Position numbers and translations under genes: made by a program. Source: Amia ocellicauda (taxonomy: Eukaryota; Chordata; Actinopteri; Amiiformes; Amiidae). From it: a stretch of DNA of 64,000 nucleotides. The notes beneath the pieces are model-generated. The model was not told the origin of the DNA and searched no databases. It worked only from the letters and a program-made list of their open reading frames with translations. The stretch covers positions 14,689,249-14,753,248 of the forward strand of contig NC_089858.1 in assembly GCF_036373705.1 (NCBI RefSeq). Reading direction: 5' to 3'. This document shows positions 40,100 through 51,567 of this stretch, piece after piece (position 1 is the first letter of the stretch; every line of letters starts with the position of its first letter).

Positions 40100-40260
40100 C
40101 CCCTTGGGTGTATGACACAGAGGGGGTATAAAAGCTTTGTTCTGGTCTTAAAACCTTTGGGGAACAGTGTCATGCTGGCCTAAAATCCTTTGAGTCCTGT
40201 GTTGCGCTGTTCTTCCTGTGAACGTAATAAATTCTGATTAGAACTCCCAACTCCAAACCT
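40100..40260 (+). other. possible solo LTR or old promoter
   Basis: TATAAAAG (40127-40134) is followed 92 bases later by AATAAA (40226-40231), with no coding sequence around it. This spacing resembles the promoter and poly(A) site of an LTR. I could not find matching TG...CA ends, a target duplication or a primer binding site, so it may equally be chance. Confidence 0.2.
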
Positions 40261-40664
40261 TTTTTCCACCACAATACAAAATCCACTCAGACCATACAGT
40301 CGCAGCAGGCTCTCTCTACGCAGTGAGACCAGTGTCCAGGCCACATTGGGGTGTTTTTTTTCACAGGAGTGGATGGAGGTGAGGGGGGGGATATTCCCAG
40401 CATCAGAAATTCCAGGAACCAGGAAGATGCTGCAATTCCACTACGAGAGATCAGGGGGTTAACACCCGGTGCAGTGTGTTATTATCCTGCCAACCCAACT
40501 GTTGGCTTTATCCCAGGCACCTCAGCAGCACCATGGCATTGTAAACTAACAACGGACCGATGATTTGCAGCAGTAAACTGAACCCTGGCTCTTTGTAGTC
40601 ACAAATGGGCACAATAATCCTTTTCCTACAGATAGGGGTAAAATCAGATACATTTTCACAACTT

Positions 40665-40667
<3 letters not shown>

Positions 40668-40719
<52 letters not shown>
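40668..40719. repeat. GA microsatellite
   Basis: About 26 perfect GA units. Confidence 0.97.
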
Positions 40720-40723
<4 letters not shown>

Positions 40724-41483
40724 ACAATCAAAAACGTGTGGGGGGGAGGAGCGATGTATCTCATGGCATTGCTTAAGGATATATTGTTGCCTGTACAACT
40801 CCTGAAACTCTGGTATCTGTTAGCATTCCCATAGTCAGTGTGTCCATGTTCTTATCTGCGGTGAAAGAGCGATAACTCTGCCTGATTAATGACTATTAAT
40901 GACTAAACTGGAAATAATAATAATATTAACGAGAACCTTATATGACTCAGCCTATAAGGTCAGGCACAGGAAGCTTCCCAGTGCTGGTTCGCAGGCCCTT
41001 GACCAATCAGCATTCATTCCCGAAGGTCACAGGGTCAGCCTCCTGAGACTTGTCCCTGAGCTCTGGCAGTGACAGTCACTCAGGTGTATTCATGTTGCTT
41101 TGCTGGAATGAAATAACAGAAGCAACATATAATCATGTAATCCAACAAAAATGTCTTCACTGTGACGAGACTGTGGTCACTAAACTGTAAAGGTGTATGC
41201 GACCCTCTCCTGTACATCTCCATCAGTAGAAAACACAGGGATAGCTCTACACTGTCAGTCCCACAATGCTCTGAACACCGACCACTATTGCCCAGTTACG
41301 CAACCTGATCTTTAAGAATTATTTTACATTCAGAAGCACATTTTCACACTAACTGTGGCAATTCAGTGGTGAAGAATGAATTGATTTTATGCCTTTTTTT
41401 TACATGTAACATAAAAAATTGGAAGAGGGTACATATCCAAAAGTTGTAGAGCTGCCAGCAAACAGAACTGAATCTCAGTTGAT

Positions 41484-41605
41484 AAGGAAAAAAGTAAGCC
41501 GCACACTCTTCAATCACTCGAAAATGAATAACAATTCATTTTATTAGGCAAAAAAAACAAAACACCAATGTTTCGGCTAGGAAGCCTTCATCAAGGTGTG
41601 TCACA
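41484..41605 (-). repeat. interspersed repeat with GTTTCGGC...GCCTTCATCA motif
   Basis: On the plus strand a block of GCCGCACACTC, a TTTTATT run and then ATGTTTCGGCTAGGAAGCCTTCATCA is typical of a dispersed repeat seen in fish genomes. On the minus strand it reads TGATGA, then a GGC/GCC stem, then GAAAC. This resembles a hammerhead ribozyme core, but with deviations. I cannot name the family with confidence. Confidence 0.4.
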
Positions 41606-41895
41606 GGGTGTGTGGCTTTACACGTAACATAGACATAAATATTTGTTTGACAACCTTGATTTGAAATGGACAATCATTCCCACGGTCATGAATCTATTGC
41701 AGATCCACTCCTTTCACTTCACCCTGGAGAGGTTAAGCAGGGGGCTGGAGCCACAGATATTCTGATGCTTTGTTGCATGAGTGAGAGTACGACTCCATAT
41801 GTTCACAGTGAGGAAGTGTTTACAGGAGAGACACGTGAGGGAACGATCAATCCCACACTGCACTCCTCACGACAGGGCACGCTCACGTTGTACGG

Positions 41896-41920
41896 CACAA
41901 CACAACACAACACAACACAA
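41896..41920. repeat. CACAA pentanucleotide repeat
   Basis: Five tandem units of CACAA. Confidence 0.9.
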
Positions 41921-42567
41921 ATACAAACATTTTTAAAAACATGTCTTTAGGAAAATAAAATCCATCAAGTTACCTAATATGGAGTCAGTGTGTGTAGGTG
42001 GATTATAATACTCTTCGCACCCACCTAATGATCTTATTACAGCGTGATTGATACAGGAACATTAGTGTGCTGTTTCACACAGAACTGTGCTTCAGCTTGG
42101 CGCTCTGAGCATGCTTGTCACCATGTATCTGCATTTAATTATGTACATTTTAAATACTTAGCAAATCGTTTTGAATAATACAAAAAATATACAGATTTAA
42201 AAAAATCTTAAAGTATCGAGACACTTTATTTTCTGTTTTTATTCTAGTAAATGAATCATCAAATAACACTGCTTCCAATGAAGGCTGTGAATTCTCCTAC
42301 CCATGGCCTACCCTTGGTAATATATCTAAATGGTATACAAAACCCATTGGATTGTATCTTGTCATTTATCTTGTAAACAGAATTGATGTGTAAAATGGTT
42401 TACCTTCGAGATCAGGCATATTGTTTTTGACTGAAACACAATGAGTGCATTCCACACAACTGCATTCTTTCAATTATTCATTCCAATAGTTTTAATTTCT
42501 TGTATATCCTGTATTTCATTATGATCCCGGCAGTCTCACACCAATACTCAGAGACAGATCTGCAACA

Positions 42568-42611
42568 TACACACACACACATACACACACATATGCACAC
42601 ACACACACACA
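42568..42611. repeat. CA microsatellite, interrupted
   Basis: CA units are broken by AT and ATG interruptions. Confidence 0.9.
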
Positions 42612-42947
42612 TTTAAGAAGTTTAATATTTTCTCAAAGAATATAGAGAAAATTGATGAAAAAGCAGATGCTTCATTTTTTTAAACAAAGTTCCATTTTCT
42701 CAAAACAGTTAACAATCAAAACTATCTGATTGTTTTGCAAAACTGTTTGCATGTTTTCATTGTTTTCACACAAATTGCAGCACCAAAAAAAACACATTTG
42801 CAAAACACTTAAGAAAACCTCTCAATAAAGCTATACTTTCACGTGATATCACCTAGATGTCACACTTACAATTACATTTTCTCAATTTCAAATACTAGTA
42901 TGTCAGGTAGGTACATTCACACAACAATTAAGCAAATCCAAATTACT

Positions 42948-43848
42948 TACACCGATCAGCCATAACATTATGACCACTGACAGGTGAAGTGAATAACACT
43001 GATAATCTCGTTATCATGGCACCTGTCAGTGGGTGGGATATATTAGGCAGCAAGTGAACATTTTGTCCTCAAAGTTGATGTGTTTGAAGCAGGAAAAATG
43101 GGCAAGCGTAAGGATCTGAGCGACTTTGACAAGGGCCAAATTGTGATGGCTAGACGACTGGGTCAGAGCATCTCCAAAACTGCAGCTCTTGTGGGGTGTT
43201 CCCGGTCTGCAGTGGTCAGTACCTATCAAAAGTGGTCCAAGGAAGGAAAAGCGGTGAACCGGCGACAGGGTCATGGGTGGCCAAGGCTCATTGATGCACG
43301 TGGGGAGCGAAGGCTGGCCCGTGTGGTCCGATTCAACAGACGAGCTACTGTAGTTCAAACTGCTGAAAAAGTGAATGCTGGTTCTGATAGAAAGGTGTCA
43401 GACAACACAGTGCATCGCAGTTTGTTGCGTATGGGGCTGCGTAGCCGCAGACCAGTCAGGGTGGCCATGCAGACCTCTGTCCACTGCCGAAAGTGCCTAC
43501 AATGGGCACGTGAGCATCAGAACTGGACCACGGAGCAATGGAAGAAGGTGGCCTGGTCTGATGAATCACAAGTTCAAGTGTTGACTCGTCCTCCAAATTC
43601 CCCAGATCTCAATGCAATCGAGCATCTGTGGGATGTGCTGGACAAACAAGTCCGATCCATGGAGGCCCCACCTCGCAACGTACAGGACTTAAAGGATCTG
43701 TTGCTAACGTCTTGGTGCCAGATACCACAGCACACCTTCAGAGGTCTAGTGGAGTCCATGCCTCGACGGGTCAGGGCTGTTTTGGCGGGAAAAAGGGGAC
43801 CTACACAATATTAGACAGGTGGTCATAATGTTTTGGCTGATCGGTGTA
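42948..43848 (+). mobile_element. internally deleted Tc1-like transposon, second family
   Basis: Inverted ends CACCGATCAGCCATAACATT followed by ATGACCAC (left) and their complement (right, 43819-43846, one mismatch) are flanked by TA at 42948-42949 and 43847-43848. The element is 897 bases, about 300 shorter than expected, because the middle of the transposase is missing. Its transposase is related to, but clearly distinct from, that of the DD36E copies. Confidence 0.92.
43098..43814 (+). pseudogene. Tc1-like transposase with in-frame catalytic deletion
   Basis: The frame starts [20 protein letters not shown]. It keeps the full helix-turn-helix region and the first catalytic Asp (WSDES), then jumps directly to [19 protein letters not shown] with the catalytic Glu. 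About 100 residues are gone, including the second catalytic Asp (the DNAPCH-type motif). The frame stays open to the normal C-terminus (GKRGPTQY). The product could bind DNA but could not catalyse transposition. Confidence 0.85.
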
Positions 43849-43939
43849 ATTGTTCAATCGTCAATCAACCCTTCATTATGTATAAAATGAGTCACATGTA
43901 ACTAAACTTTGTTGGGATGCAATCGAGTAGGATCAAAGA

Positions 43940-43982
43940 TGAGGATGAGGATGAGGATGAGGACGAGTACGAGGACAAGGAC
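43940..43982. repeat. GATGAG-type repeat
   Basis: Tandem ATGAGG units drift into ACGAGG. The tract is low-complexity and not part of a gene that I can see. Confidence 0.85.
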
Positions 43983-46900
43983 AATTGATCATGAAATCAA
44001 TTGTTAGAGAGGCTGTACAGATCTACAGCAGCTTCAATCATTGGTACATTCAAGAATAAAAACTGAAATTGGCCATTGCAAGGTGTGAACCACTACTGTG
44101 AATTGTACATTGCTGTTTATCACAGTACACAATGGTTTTGTTGCCCCTAAATTGAATACCATGTTGACCGGGGGGACATAATGCTTGCTAATTTAGGATG
44201 ACTCCAACATAAGGGAAAACTTGTAAATTCTGTTAAGTGTGGATTGTTATTCTGATACTGCTATTTAACATTTACTACACCTTCAGGGAAAAAGCTAAAG
44301 GAATGATCGTATCAATAGATGACAAGTGTATATAACTTTGGCAATATTTGATTTTGAGATTTGGGGGTTTATTGGAAATTAAAGCAATATTGCAATCAGT
44401 CCGTTTCGATGGTTGGGTTTAGTGCTTTGAGAACACAGAACTTTGTTTTAGACAATGTACTAAATTGACTGAGGAAAAAGCATTGGGTGTTGGTGTTAAA
44501 TCATTAACAGTAGAATATGGCCGAGACTCGCTCTCCCTGTCACTCTGCCAGACACTGGCCCTCTGTGTGCTTTTCCGCATCACAAGCATTTGTTTTCAGA
44601 TTCACTAAGTCTAATCAGGCTGTCTTTTCACACATAATGCCATTTAGATTTGTTTATAAAGAGAACGATTACATGCAAGAGCAATGTTTCTCTGTGGACC
44701 TTCAAATTTAACGCACACGCTCCAACAAATACATCTTCCCAAGCAAGGATTAATATATTTTAATCAGAGAAAATGAGAAGCCAAGCTGTGAAAGAGGTTC
44801 CAAGTGTGATGACATATATTTTTGTTTTTAATTTGATTTGTTTTATTGCTTTATTTGATTGATAATGCAGGGTTTTCTGTAATGCATTTCCTTCAGATCA
44901 CAAGTGAGATGTTTCAGTGTGCAGTGTGCAGTACCATACAGTATTCTTTCCAAAGCTGCAGGTAGAGCCACTTCTAGCTCCTCTGATCTGAGTGGGCTGT
45001 ACAGGCTGTACACACGGCTGTCCCTCTAGTAGTGATCTCATCTGCAAACTTCATAGTAGACCAGCTGTAATGGTTTACTTTTGAAGGCAACATGGGGAGC
45101 ACTTGACATAAGAGTCTCTAAAAATTGATGCTGCTCTCTTATTAAAATCGTACTCTGAGAAAAAAGCAGTTTACAGCCGGAAAGCTTGTTTCGCAGCCCT
45201 GTGTAAAAAAGAGTCAAGGGGACAGATGAGTCAATGTGCATCTGCGGCCCCAGAGCTGCGGCCTTGTGTCTTCAGTACCTGACCAAGTGTTTATCCCTGC
45301 TGCCCCGTCACCCCCTGCAGGCCCTCTTAGAGAGTGCTAAAAGAAGATGCTTCTGCTCTAGCCGGACTGTGGAGCCTGAAATTATTCCTGTCACATCCGC
45401 CTGCTCTTGTCCGCACTCTTGTGGCTTGAGTGTCTTTGTTTCAGCAGAGATCTCTGGCTGATATTGATAGAGCGGCGTCCCCTTCATTTGCCTCCTTCCC
45501 GATGATGCTGATCCTTCTACACTGAGCCACCAAACTGCTTCTGTTCCCACCACAGGCAATCATGCATGCAATGCGATTGGCATTTTCACAAGAGGGCTGT
45601 TGCAATGTCCTGTCTGGACATTCACAGTACACAACCATTACAGTATACAACCACAACAATGGTAAGAAAGGACTGCTTCTGGTATCTGTTACAATCCCTC
45701 GAAGGTGTGAAGGAAAACCAAACCACCATTGTATTTGATTTATTTATTAGTTTACTTGTTTGTTTGATACAAAATCATATTTTGAAAGGTGCACAGCAGT
45801 GTGTCTGTCTCTCACTTCTTATAAGGATTCTAAGAGTGAGGACTAGGACATCTCAGTACACAGAGAACATTGCAATCTAGAACTCAGGAACCCAGCCGTG
45901 TCGAGTTCCGTTGGTCTGGGCTGTGAGAGGACAGTCCTACTCAGCCTGGCCAGGGGGGACCGAGGCTTTATGTGGAACAGGTTGTTAGATGAAATTACTG
46001 GGCCGTGAACAGCTAAAAAATGAAGCATTTGAGACACCATACATTTATCTCCCCCTTTCATGTACAGAGACACTAGTACAGGCAGTGCAGCACATGGTGT
46101 TGGTGGTTGTGTTTCTGCTGTTGTGTGCCCTGAGTGTTTTACAGATCTGAGTCCCCCCTCGCGCCTCTTCTGAATACAGTCACACTTTAATTCTTCCATG
46201 CCTGCCTGTTAATTAGCTTACTGTATCTCCTCTGTGTTGTGCATCACGTTCTAGCATAGAACTAGCATTGCAATTATACTTGTCATAATTAAGATTAGGT
46301 TTCAGGGGCTTAGGCCCGACAGTATAGGTGGTCTCCTCCTCCAACAGACGCCAGGAGCACGAGTCAGGGAATAGCTATCAGCAACACAGAGTAACGAGAA
46401 AGAGAGCCACACAGGGAGAGGAGACCGTGCAGACAGAGAATGGATTAACGCTGCCACAGATAAGAGTGGACAGCAGTTACAGGATGGAATTACTGAATCT
46501 CCGCTGAGACGAACAAACAGGATCAGTGTGCTTTTCATCCTGGTTCAACTAAATGATTAAGTTAAACTATAAAATAAATAAAGCAAATTATAAATGTCTT
46601 TGGATGTTGTTCATCATAGAAAAGCAGAGAAGAAAGTTCTGCTCTTTGCACAGCTTTTGACATGTGTGTGTTGCAGACGGGATGGGTGTCAGGCAGTGTG
46701 TCCAACGAGAGGGGTCAGAACAGAGCCTTTTGATGTTTGCTCCGCGTCTTGCAATTATTTTGTTTCTTTTTTTTTTGGATCGGATTAAAGAAACCCAACC
46801 ACCTCCTTGCCCCTGAGTGACAGCCCAGTGGGCCCTCCCCCTACACCCAGTTGCCCAGGGAGGAGCTGGGATTGTGCAGGAGCTCTCAGTATCTCAGGCT

Positions 46901-48567
46901 GTGCTCAGTATCTCTCAGGTTGGCAGAAGTTGGGCAGAATTCAGTTAGCCCCAAGGAAGGGAAGACTAACAAGACTGGCTGAGATACATTATCCCACTTA
47001 TCATAAATCAGGCCGCATACATCTGTCTATCTGATAGAGCTCCATAACACCAAGTTAGTTGGTTAATCCATGTGTACACACTGGGCTCCAGCGGCGTGCT
47101 TTGAAAGGTCTCTAGCAGATAATTCCCATGTGAAATGTGATCCTCAGAATCCTGTGTTATAGGAACTGTCAATGTAGAACATTACATTAAGCAGCTAACT
47201 GCATATCTAATCTCATAAGGATAGTTTATGATGACAGTGATGATTATTATTATTATTATTTCCATCCTTGTGAAATTGCTAGATATTGAAACCTGCCAAT
47301 CATGGCCTTATCAGAGCTGCTCGGTGTAAAAGGGAAGATTTTGATGGCTTCTGAAACCCCCGGGAGCTCAGCAGGTCTGTGCCGAGATGTTTCACGTGTG
47401 TATTATGTGTCATCTGCAGTTAATTCGCACTGAATATTGTCAGTGGTGTTGCAATAATAGTCAGCAATGCTGAGAGCTGCAGGACGTGAAAACACAGTGT
47501 TTATCATTATCCCCAGTAGTGCAAAGCATTAACATAGATCCTTCTATTTGTATTATGTAAGTATTATTTTATTTGTTTGTTTATTAGTTTATTTATTGAT
47601 TTTGTTCGTACTTTCGTTCTTTATTGGAATCGACCTCTGCCAAGAAAGCTCTTTATGTACTCGCTGTTTTTACAGTCCTGGGTTCACAGTTCACAGCTGT
47701 TGATGTTGTTGTTTTTCAGAAGCCCAGATAAGCAAGATCTTCCAGTCAACAACATTTGAATGAATGCTGAGAATATCAGTGTGAAGCAGCTGATCCACTG
47801 GGTCACTCTCGGTGTGCAAGGGATCTGGGCTGCTGGCTGCTGGCCCTGTCCTGGTGTTTGCTGTTCCAGGGGCTGGGTGATCACAGTTGTGATTGCTATA
47901 TGAGCTGTTTTATTGGGTAGATTAGATGCATTCACTTAAATGCAGAATTATTATTAAATCCTTTATTTTGTCCCTGCAGACATCTCTTCATCGTGGCCCA
48001 GGGTCATATTAAAGCCACAGTTAATCCAGATGATAAATCACAGTCTAGATACATTTGTTTGATGGATACAGAAAGTTTAGTATGTTTAGTAGTTGATGGA
48101 TGTCTCAATTCCAATTAAATATCTTTTCACCCAGAGATTAATTCATTCAGAGATCACACTCAAAGAGGACACACTTTCATCATTCTTCTGCATTCTGCTC
48201 CTTGGTGCAGTGTGTGTTTGTAAGTGTAATTGTGTGTGTGTGTGTTTAGCATCCTATCTAGCCTGTCTGAGGGCGAACACTCATCACTGTAGGAAGAAAT
48301 GACACGGGCACAGGGGAGGGAGGGGAGGCTGTGCTGCTGCTGCACTTGATAAACTGCGACTGAGGAGACTAGAGGCTGACAGAGATCAATTATTCAGAAC
48401 TCTTATCACTTAATTAATTCACTTGCACATTCATTTAGGAAATGTATTGTAAAAACACTGAGAGCTGCCTGCTGGCCTGTGAGATGCATTTTTATTGCTC
48501 TGGATAAAAAAGTTTCAAACGACTCCTGGCAGACACTCTCCAGACACGATGCAGATGAAGAGGACTC

Positions 48568-48594
48568 CTTCATCTTCTTCTTCTTCTTCTTCTT

Positions 48595-48644
<50 letters not shown>

Positions 48645-48678
48645 ATTAGTAGTAGTAGTAGTAGTAGTAGTAGTAGCA
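48568..48678. repeat. compound trinucleotide microsatellite (TTC)n(TTA)n(GTA)n
   Basis: Three adjacent trinucleotide tracts: about eight TTC units, about fifteen ATT units and about ten AGT units, the last drifting into AGC. Confidence 0.95.
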
Positions 48679-50135
48679 GCAGCACCTGCAGAAGTATTAG
48701 TAGTAATATAAATAGTTGTAAAATATATTTGTTTAAAAAATGTATCAAATATTTGTATTTCTGTGACAATAATATATAAAAACAGCATTCTTTACAGCAT
48801 TCAGTATAAACATAATTTTAAAATGTTTTACTGACTGAACAGTTTGGCAGACAACAACCAGACACAGATCCCTACACACCTGCACAGAATACTTGAAAAA
48901 TACGGAATCTTGTTCAAATTAATTAATTAACTTATTTTAGCTGGCACACCGTTCTACATCGTGATAACTGAATTAATGTCAGAGTTGCATTCAGCTATCA
49001 AAGAGATTTGCATTGAACACATATTATTAGTAGTGGTTTAAAACTAAAATGTTTTGTTTTATGAAAATGTCTGTTTTCCACTTAACTAGTAGATAATTAT
49101 AGACCACACTTAGTCACATAAACATATGTACAGTATGTGTGTGTGTCTGTGTGTGAGTGTGTCTGTGTGTTTGCACTTCTTCCAGAAAACTCTGTTCATG
49201 TTTACGCAGCTCACGTGTGCTGAAGCTCAGGCCACCGGTAATAAGGGGAGGCACTGGAGTGTACAGGAGCTGGATAAGGCAACGGGGAGCCTGGTGTCAG
49301 CAAAGCCTGAGCTCTGGGTAAAAATGTTCCCTTCTGCAGTCAGATATCTAGTGCAGGCATCTGCTGCCTCTCCTCACAAACCCTGGAGCAAACTGTTGCC
49401 TTAACCCCAAGCCTATCTCTAACCCTGAGCACTGGATCAAACTTTGAGCACCTGTCCACACTGCCTTCTGCTGCTGTGACAGTGCTGTGGCTGTTCAAAA
49501 GGCTGTTTCTAATGTGCCTGGTGTCTGTTTCAGCTAAGTGAATTAATCTCATGACCCCGTGAACTCTGCTGTGTGCCTGGTGATCTGACTGGCACCTGCC
49601 ATTTGCACAGATTGAAGATGGGGCGAAGACTGGTGTCACACTGATGCCTGCACTGGACAAGGATCAGCACATGTAAAAAAGGGAAACAGAGCGACATCCC
49701 TCACGAGCATTTTCACAATCTGAACTAGAGTTTACCTGGTGCTTTCACTGCGTCACTCTCCTCTCTTGACTGCCACTCCAGTTAGGAACACTTCTATCCT
49801 GTAGGAGACAGCAATTAATTTATTTAAATCAGTCAATCTTTATCTAGTATAGCACCCGTTTCAGTGTTGCCACAGTATATATATATATATGTTGTTGTTT
49901 TTTTTTCTCAATCATGGCCATAGTGTAGAGATGTGTAACAATAAAATAACGGTTCTATTGATTTAAAAGTTTGTGTTATTATTATTTCTAATAGGCTGTA
50001 GCTGATATTTAAATAAATAAATAAAATAAATAAAATCACAATACCAACTTACCTAGAACACAAAGAAATGCTGATATAACTTTATTGTTAGTTTATTGTG
50101 GGGAACATCACAGGTCAGGACAGGAGGACGTATCT

Positions 50136-50367
50136 GGGACAGACTAAAATGAATGACAAAACGGAATGCCCATTGACTACCATGGGGAAAACAGAACGAC
50201 GGTCTATATCTCCTGATTACGCTTTCTTTAAAATAACCTCATATAAAACATAAAAGTGGAATGACATGGAATGACAGCCACTTTCCATGGAATTACAGGC
50301 CGGGAATATCGAAAACGCACTGATAACATAGCATAGCGCAAATAGGTTTGACTGCCTATATATACAT
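50136..50367 (-). repeat. inverted copy of a dispersed 160-bp-type repeat
   Basis: In reverse complement this matches 51284-51567 over most of its length. Shared words include GGCAGTCAAACCTATTTG, CAGTGCGTTTTCGATATTCC, CCACTTTTATGTTTTATATG, AGTCAATGGGCATTCC and CATTCATTTTAGTCTGTCCC. The left copy lacks a segment of roughly 40 bases that the right copy has after GTATTCAGGATTTTAG. Together with the right copies it forms a large imperfect inverted repeat. Confidence 0.9.
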
Positions 50368-50427
50368 TCTGTCATCTACAGTTATGTACACTGCAAGTTC
50401 AACCTTATCTGAAAAAATAAACTAAAT

Positions 50428-50683
50428 TGGCAACTGTATGGGGTGGCATGGTGGCAAGTACTGCTGCCTCACAGCTCCAGTGGCTCCAGTGGTCCGGTCC
50501 TGAGTCCCAGTTTGGGGGGCCTGTCTGGTCACTCTAAAATGTCCTGTTTGTGTGTGTGTGTGTGTGTTGCCCACCGATGGCCTGGCGTCACATCCTGGGT
50601 GTATTCCTCCAGATCGGCTCCGGCTTCCCTCCAACCCTCACCAGGATAAGTGGTTTTGAAGATGGATGGATGGCAACTGTATG
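50428..50683 (+). mobile_element. SINE-like retroposon with 13-bp target duplication
   Basis: The 230-bp body (50441-50670) starts GGGTGGCATGGTGGCAAG and ends in a GATGGATGGA tail. It is flanked by perfect direct repeats TGGCAACTGTATG at 50428-50440 and 50671-50683. Inside are GGTCCTGAGTCC, which resembles a decayed tRNA B box, a GT tract and CCAACCCTCACCAGGATAAG. A diverged copy of the 3' part lies at 56493-56547. The target duplication shows retroposition. Confidence 0.85.
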
Positions 50684-51159
50684 TAAAATAATGTGATATA
50701 TTGAAACAATTGTAAATAACCCTTAATAAAGTGTCTGCATAAAAATATTAATAAAGATTTTTAATATGCAATTAAAAGCAGAAAAGACAGACAGCATTAT
50801 GATAATTAACTATTTTTATTCGCTTTGCATACTTCAGAAAATTATATTGTTAATCCATTTCTTCACAGTAATTGACATTCAATAAGTAATTTATATTTTA
50901 TTCCATTTTAATATTAAAGCAATAGGTTTTATTAAATCAAATATTAAGTATTGTGCATTTTATTGCGGTAGATAAGGTTTGTTTAGTTTAGAAAGTAAAT
51001 GAACCAATCAAATGAGAGAGGGCATGGTTCTTTGTTGTCAATGCAGGAAGTGGTATCATCGAGCTTGCCTCTCAACAAACCATACAACTTCCAAAGTATT
51101 TCATCTGTGAGACCTGCTTGTAAATCAATAGGTGTGTGTGTGAAACAATCCTATTATGT

Positions 51160-51567
51160 TTGTCATGTGTTTTCATTATTCCAGGCCTTTCATTCCATGG
51201 AAATCAGCTGCCATTCCACTTTTATGTTTTATATTAGGATATTTTAAAGAAAGTGTATTCAGGATTTTAGAATCCCAGTCTAGGATTTGGAGATACAGGC
51301 AGTCAAACCTATTTGTACTGTTTTCAGTGCGTTTTCGATATTCCAGGCCTGTCATTCCATAGAAAGCAGCTGTCATTCCATGTCATTCCACTTTTATGTT
51401 TTATATGAGGTTATTTTAAAGAAAGTGTATTCAGGATTTTAGGATTCCTGTGTGGGATTTGGAGATATAGGCCGTCCTTCTATTTTCCCCATTGTAGTCA
51501 ATGGGCATTCCACTCCCCAATTATAGTCAATGGGCATTATGTTTTGCCATTCATTTTAGTCTGTCCC
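51160..51567 (+). repeat. two tandem units of the dispersed repeat, period 162
   Basis: CCAGGCCT plus CATTCCAT recurs at 51181 and 51343, a period of 162 bases, with close similarity across each unit (CACTTTTATGTTTTATAT, AAAGAAAGTGTATTCAGG, GGATTTGGAGATA). After the second unit, AGTCAATGGGCATT occurs twice about 31 bases apart. A third, inverted unit is at 50136-50367. Confidence 0.9.

Larger units (their letters stand above)
35098..42947. other. long intergenic stretch, no gene recognised
   Basis: No exon is recognised on either strand. The stretch holds a second copy of the GCAGACGCCC-type repeat, CA/CT and GA microsatellites, an RTE-type relic, a possible LTR and a TTTCGGC-motif repeat, which are listed separately. 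Apart from these I see nothing definite. Confidence 0.5.
43849..50135. other. long intergenic stretch, no gene recognised
   Basis: No exon or mobile element with definable ends is recognised apart from the microsatellites listed separately. Confidence 0.45.

Noticed and set aside
51181-51500. Tandem repeats as a possible CRISPR array
   Set aside because: The units are 162 bases, diverged, only two in number and lie in vertebrate DNA. They have none of the short repeats and unique spacers of a CRISPR array.
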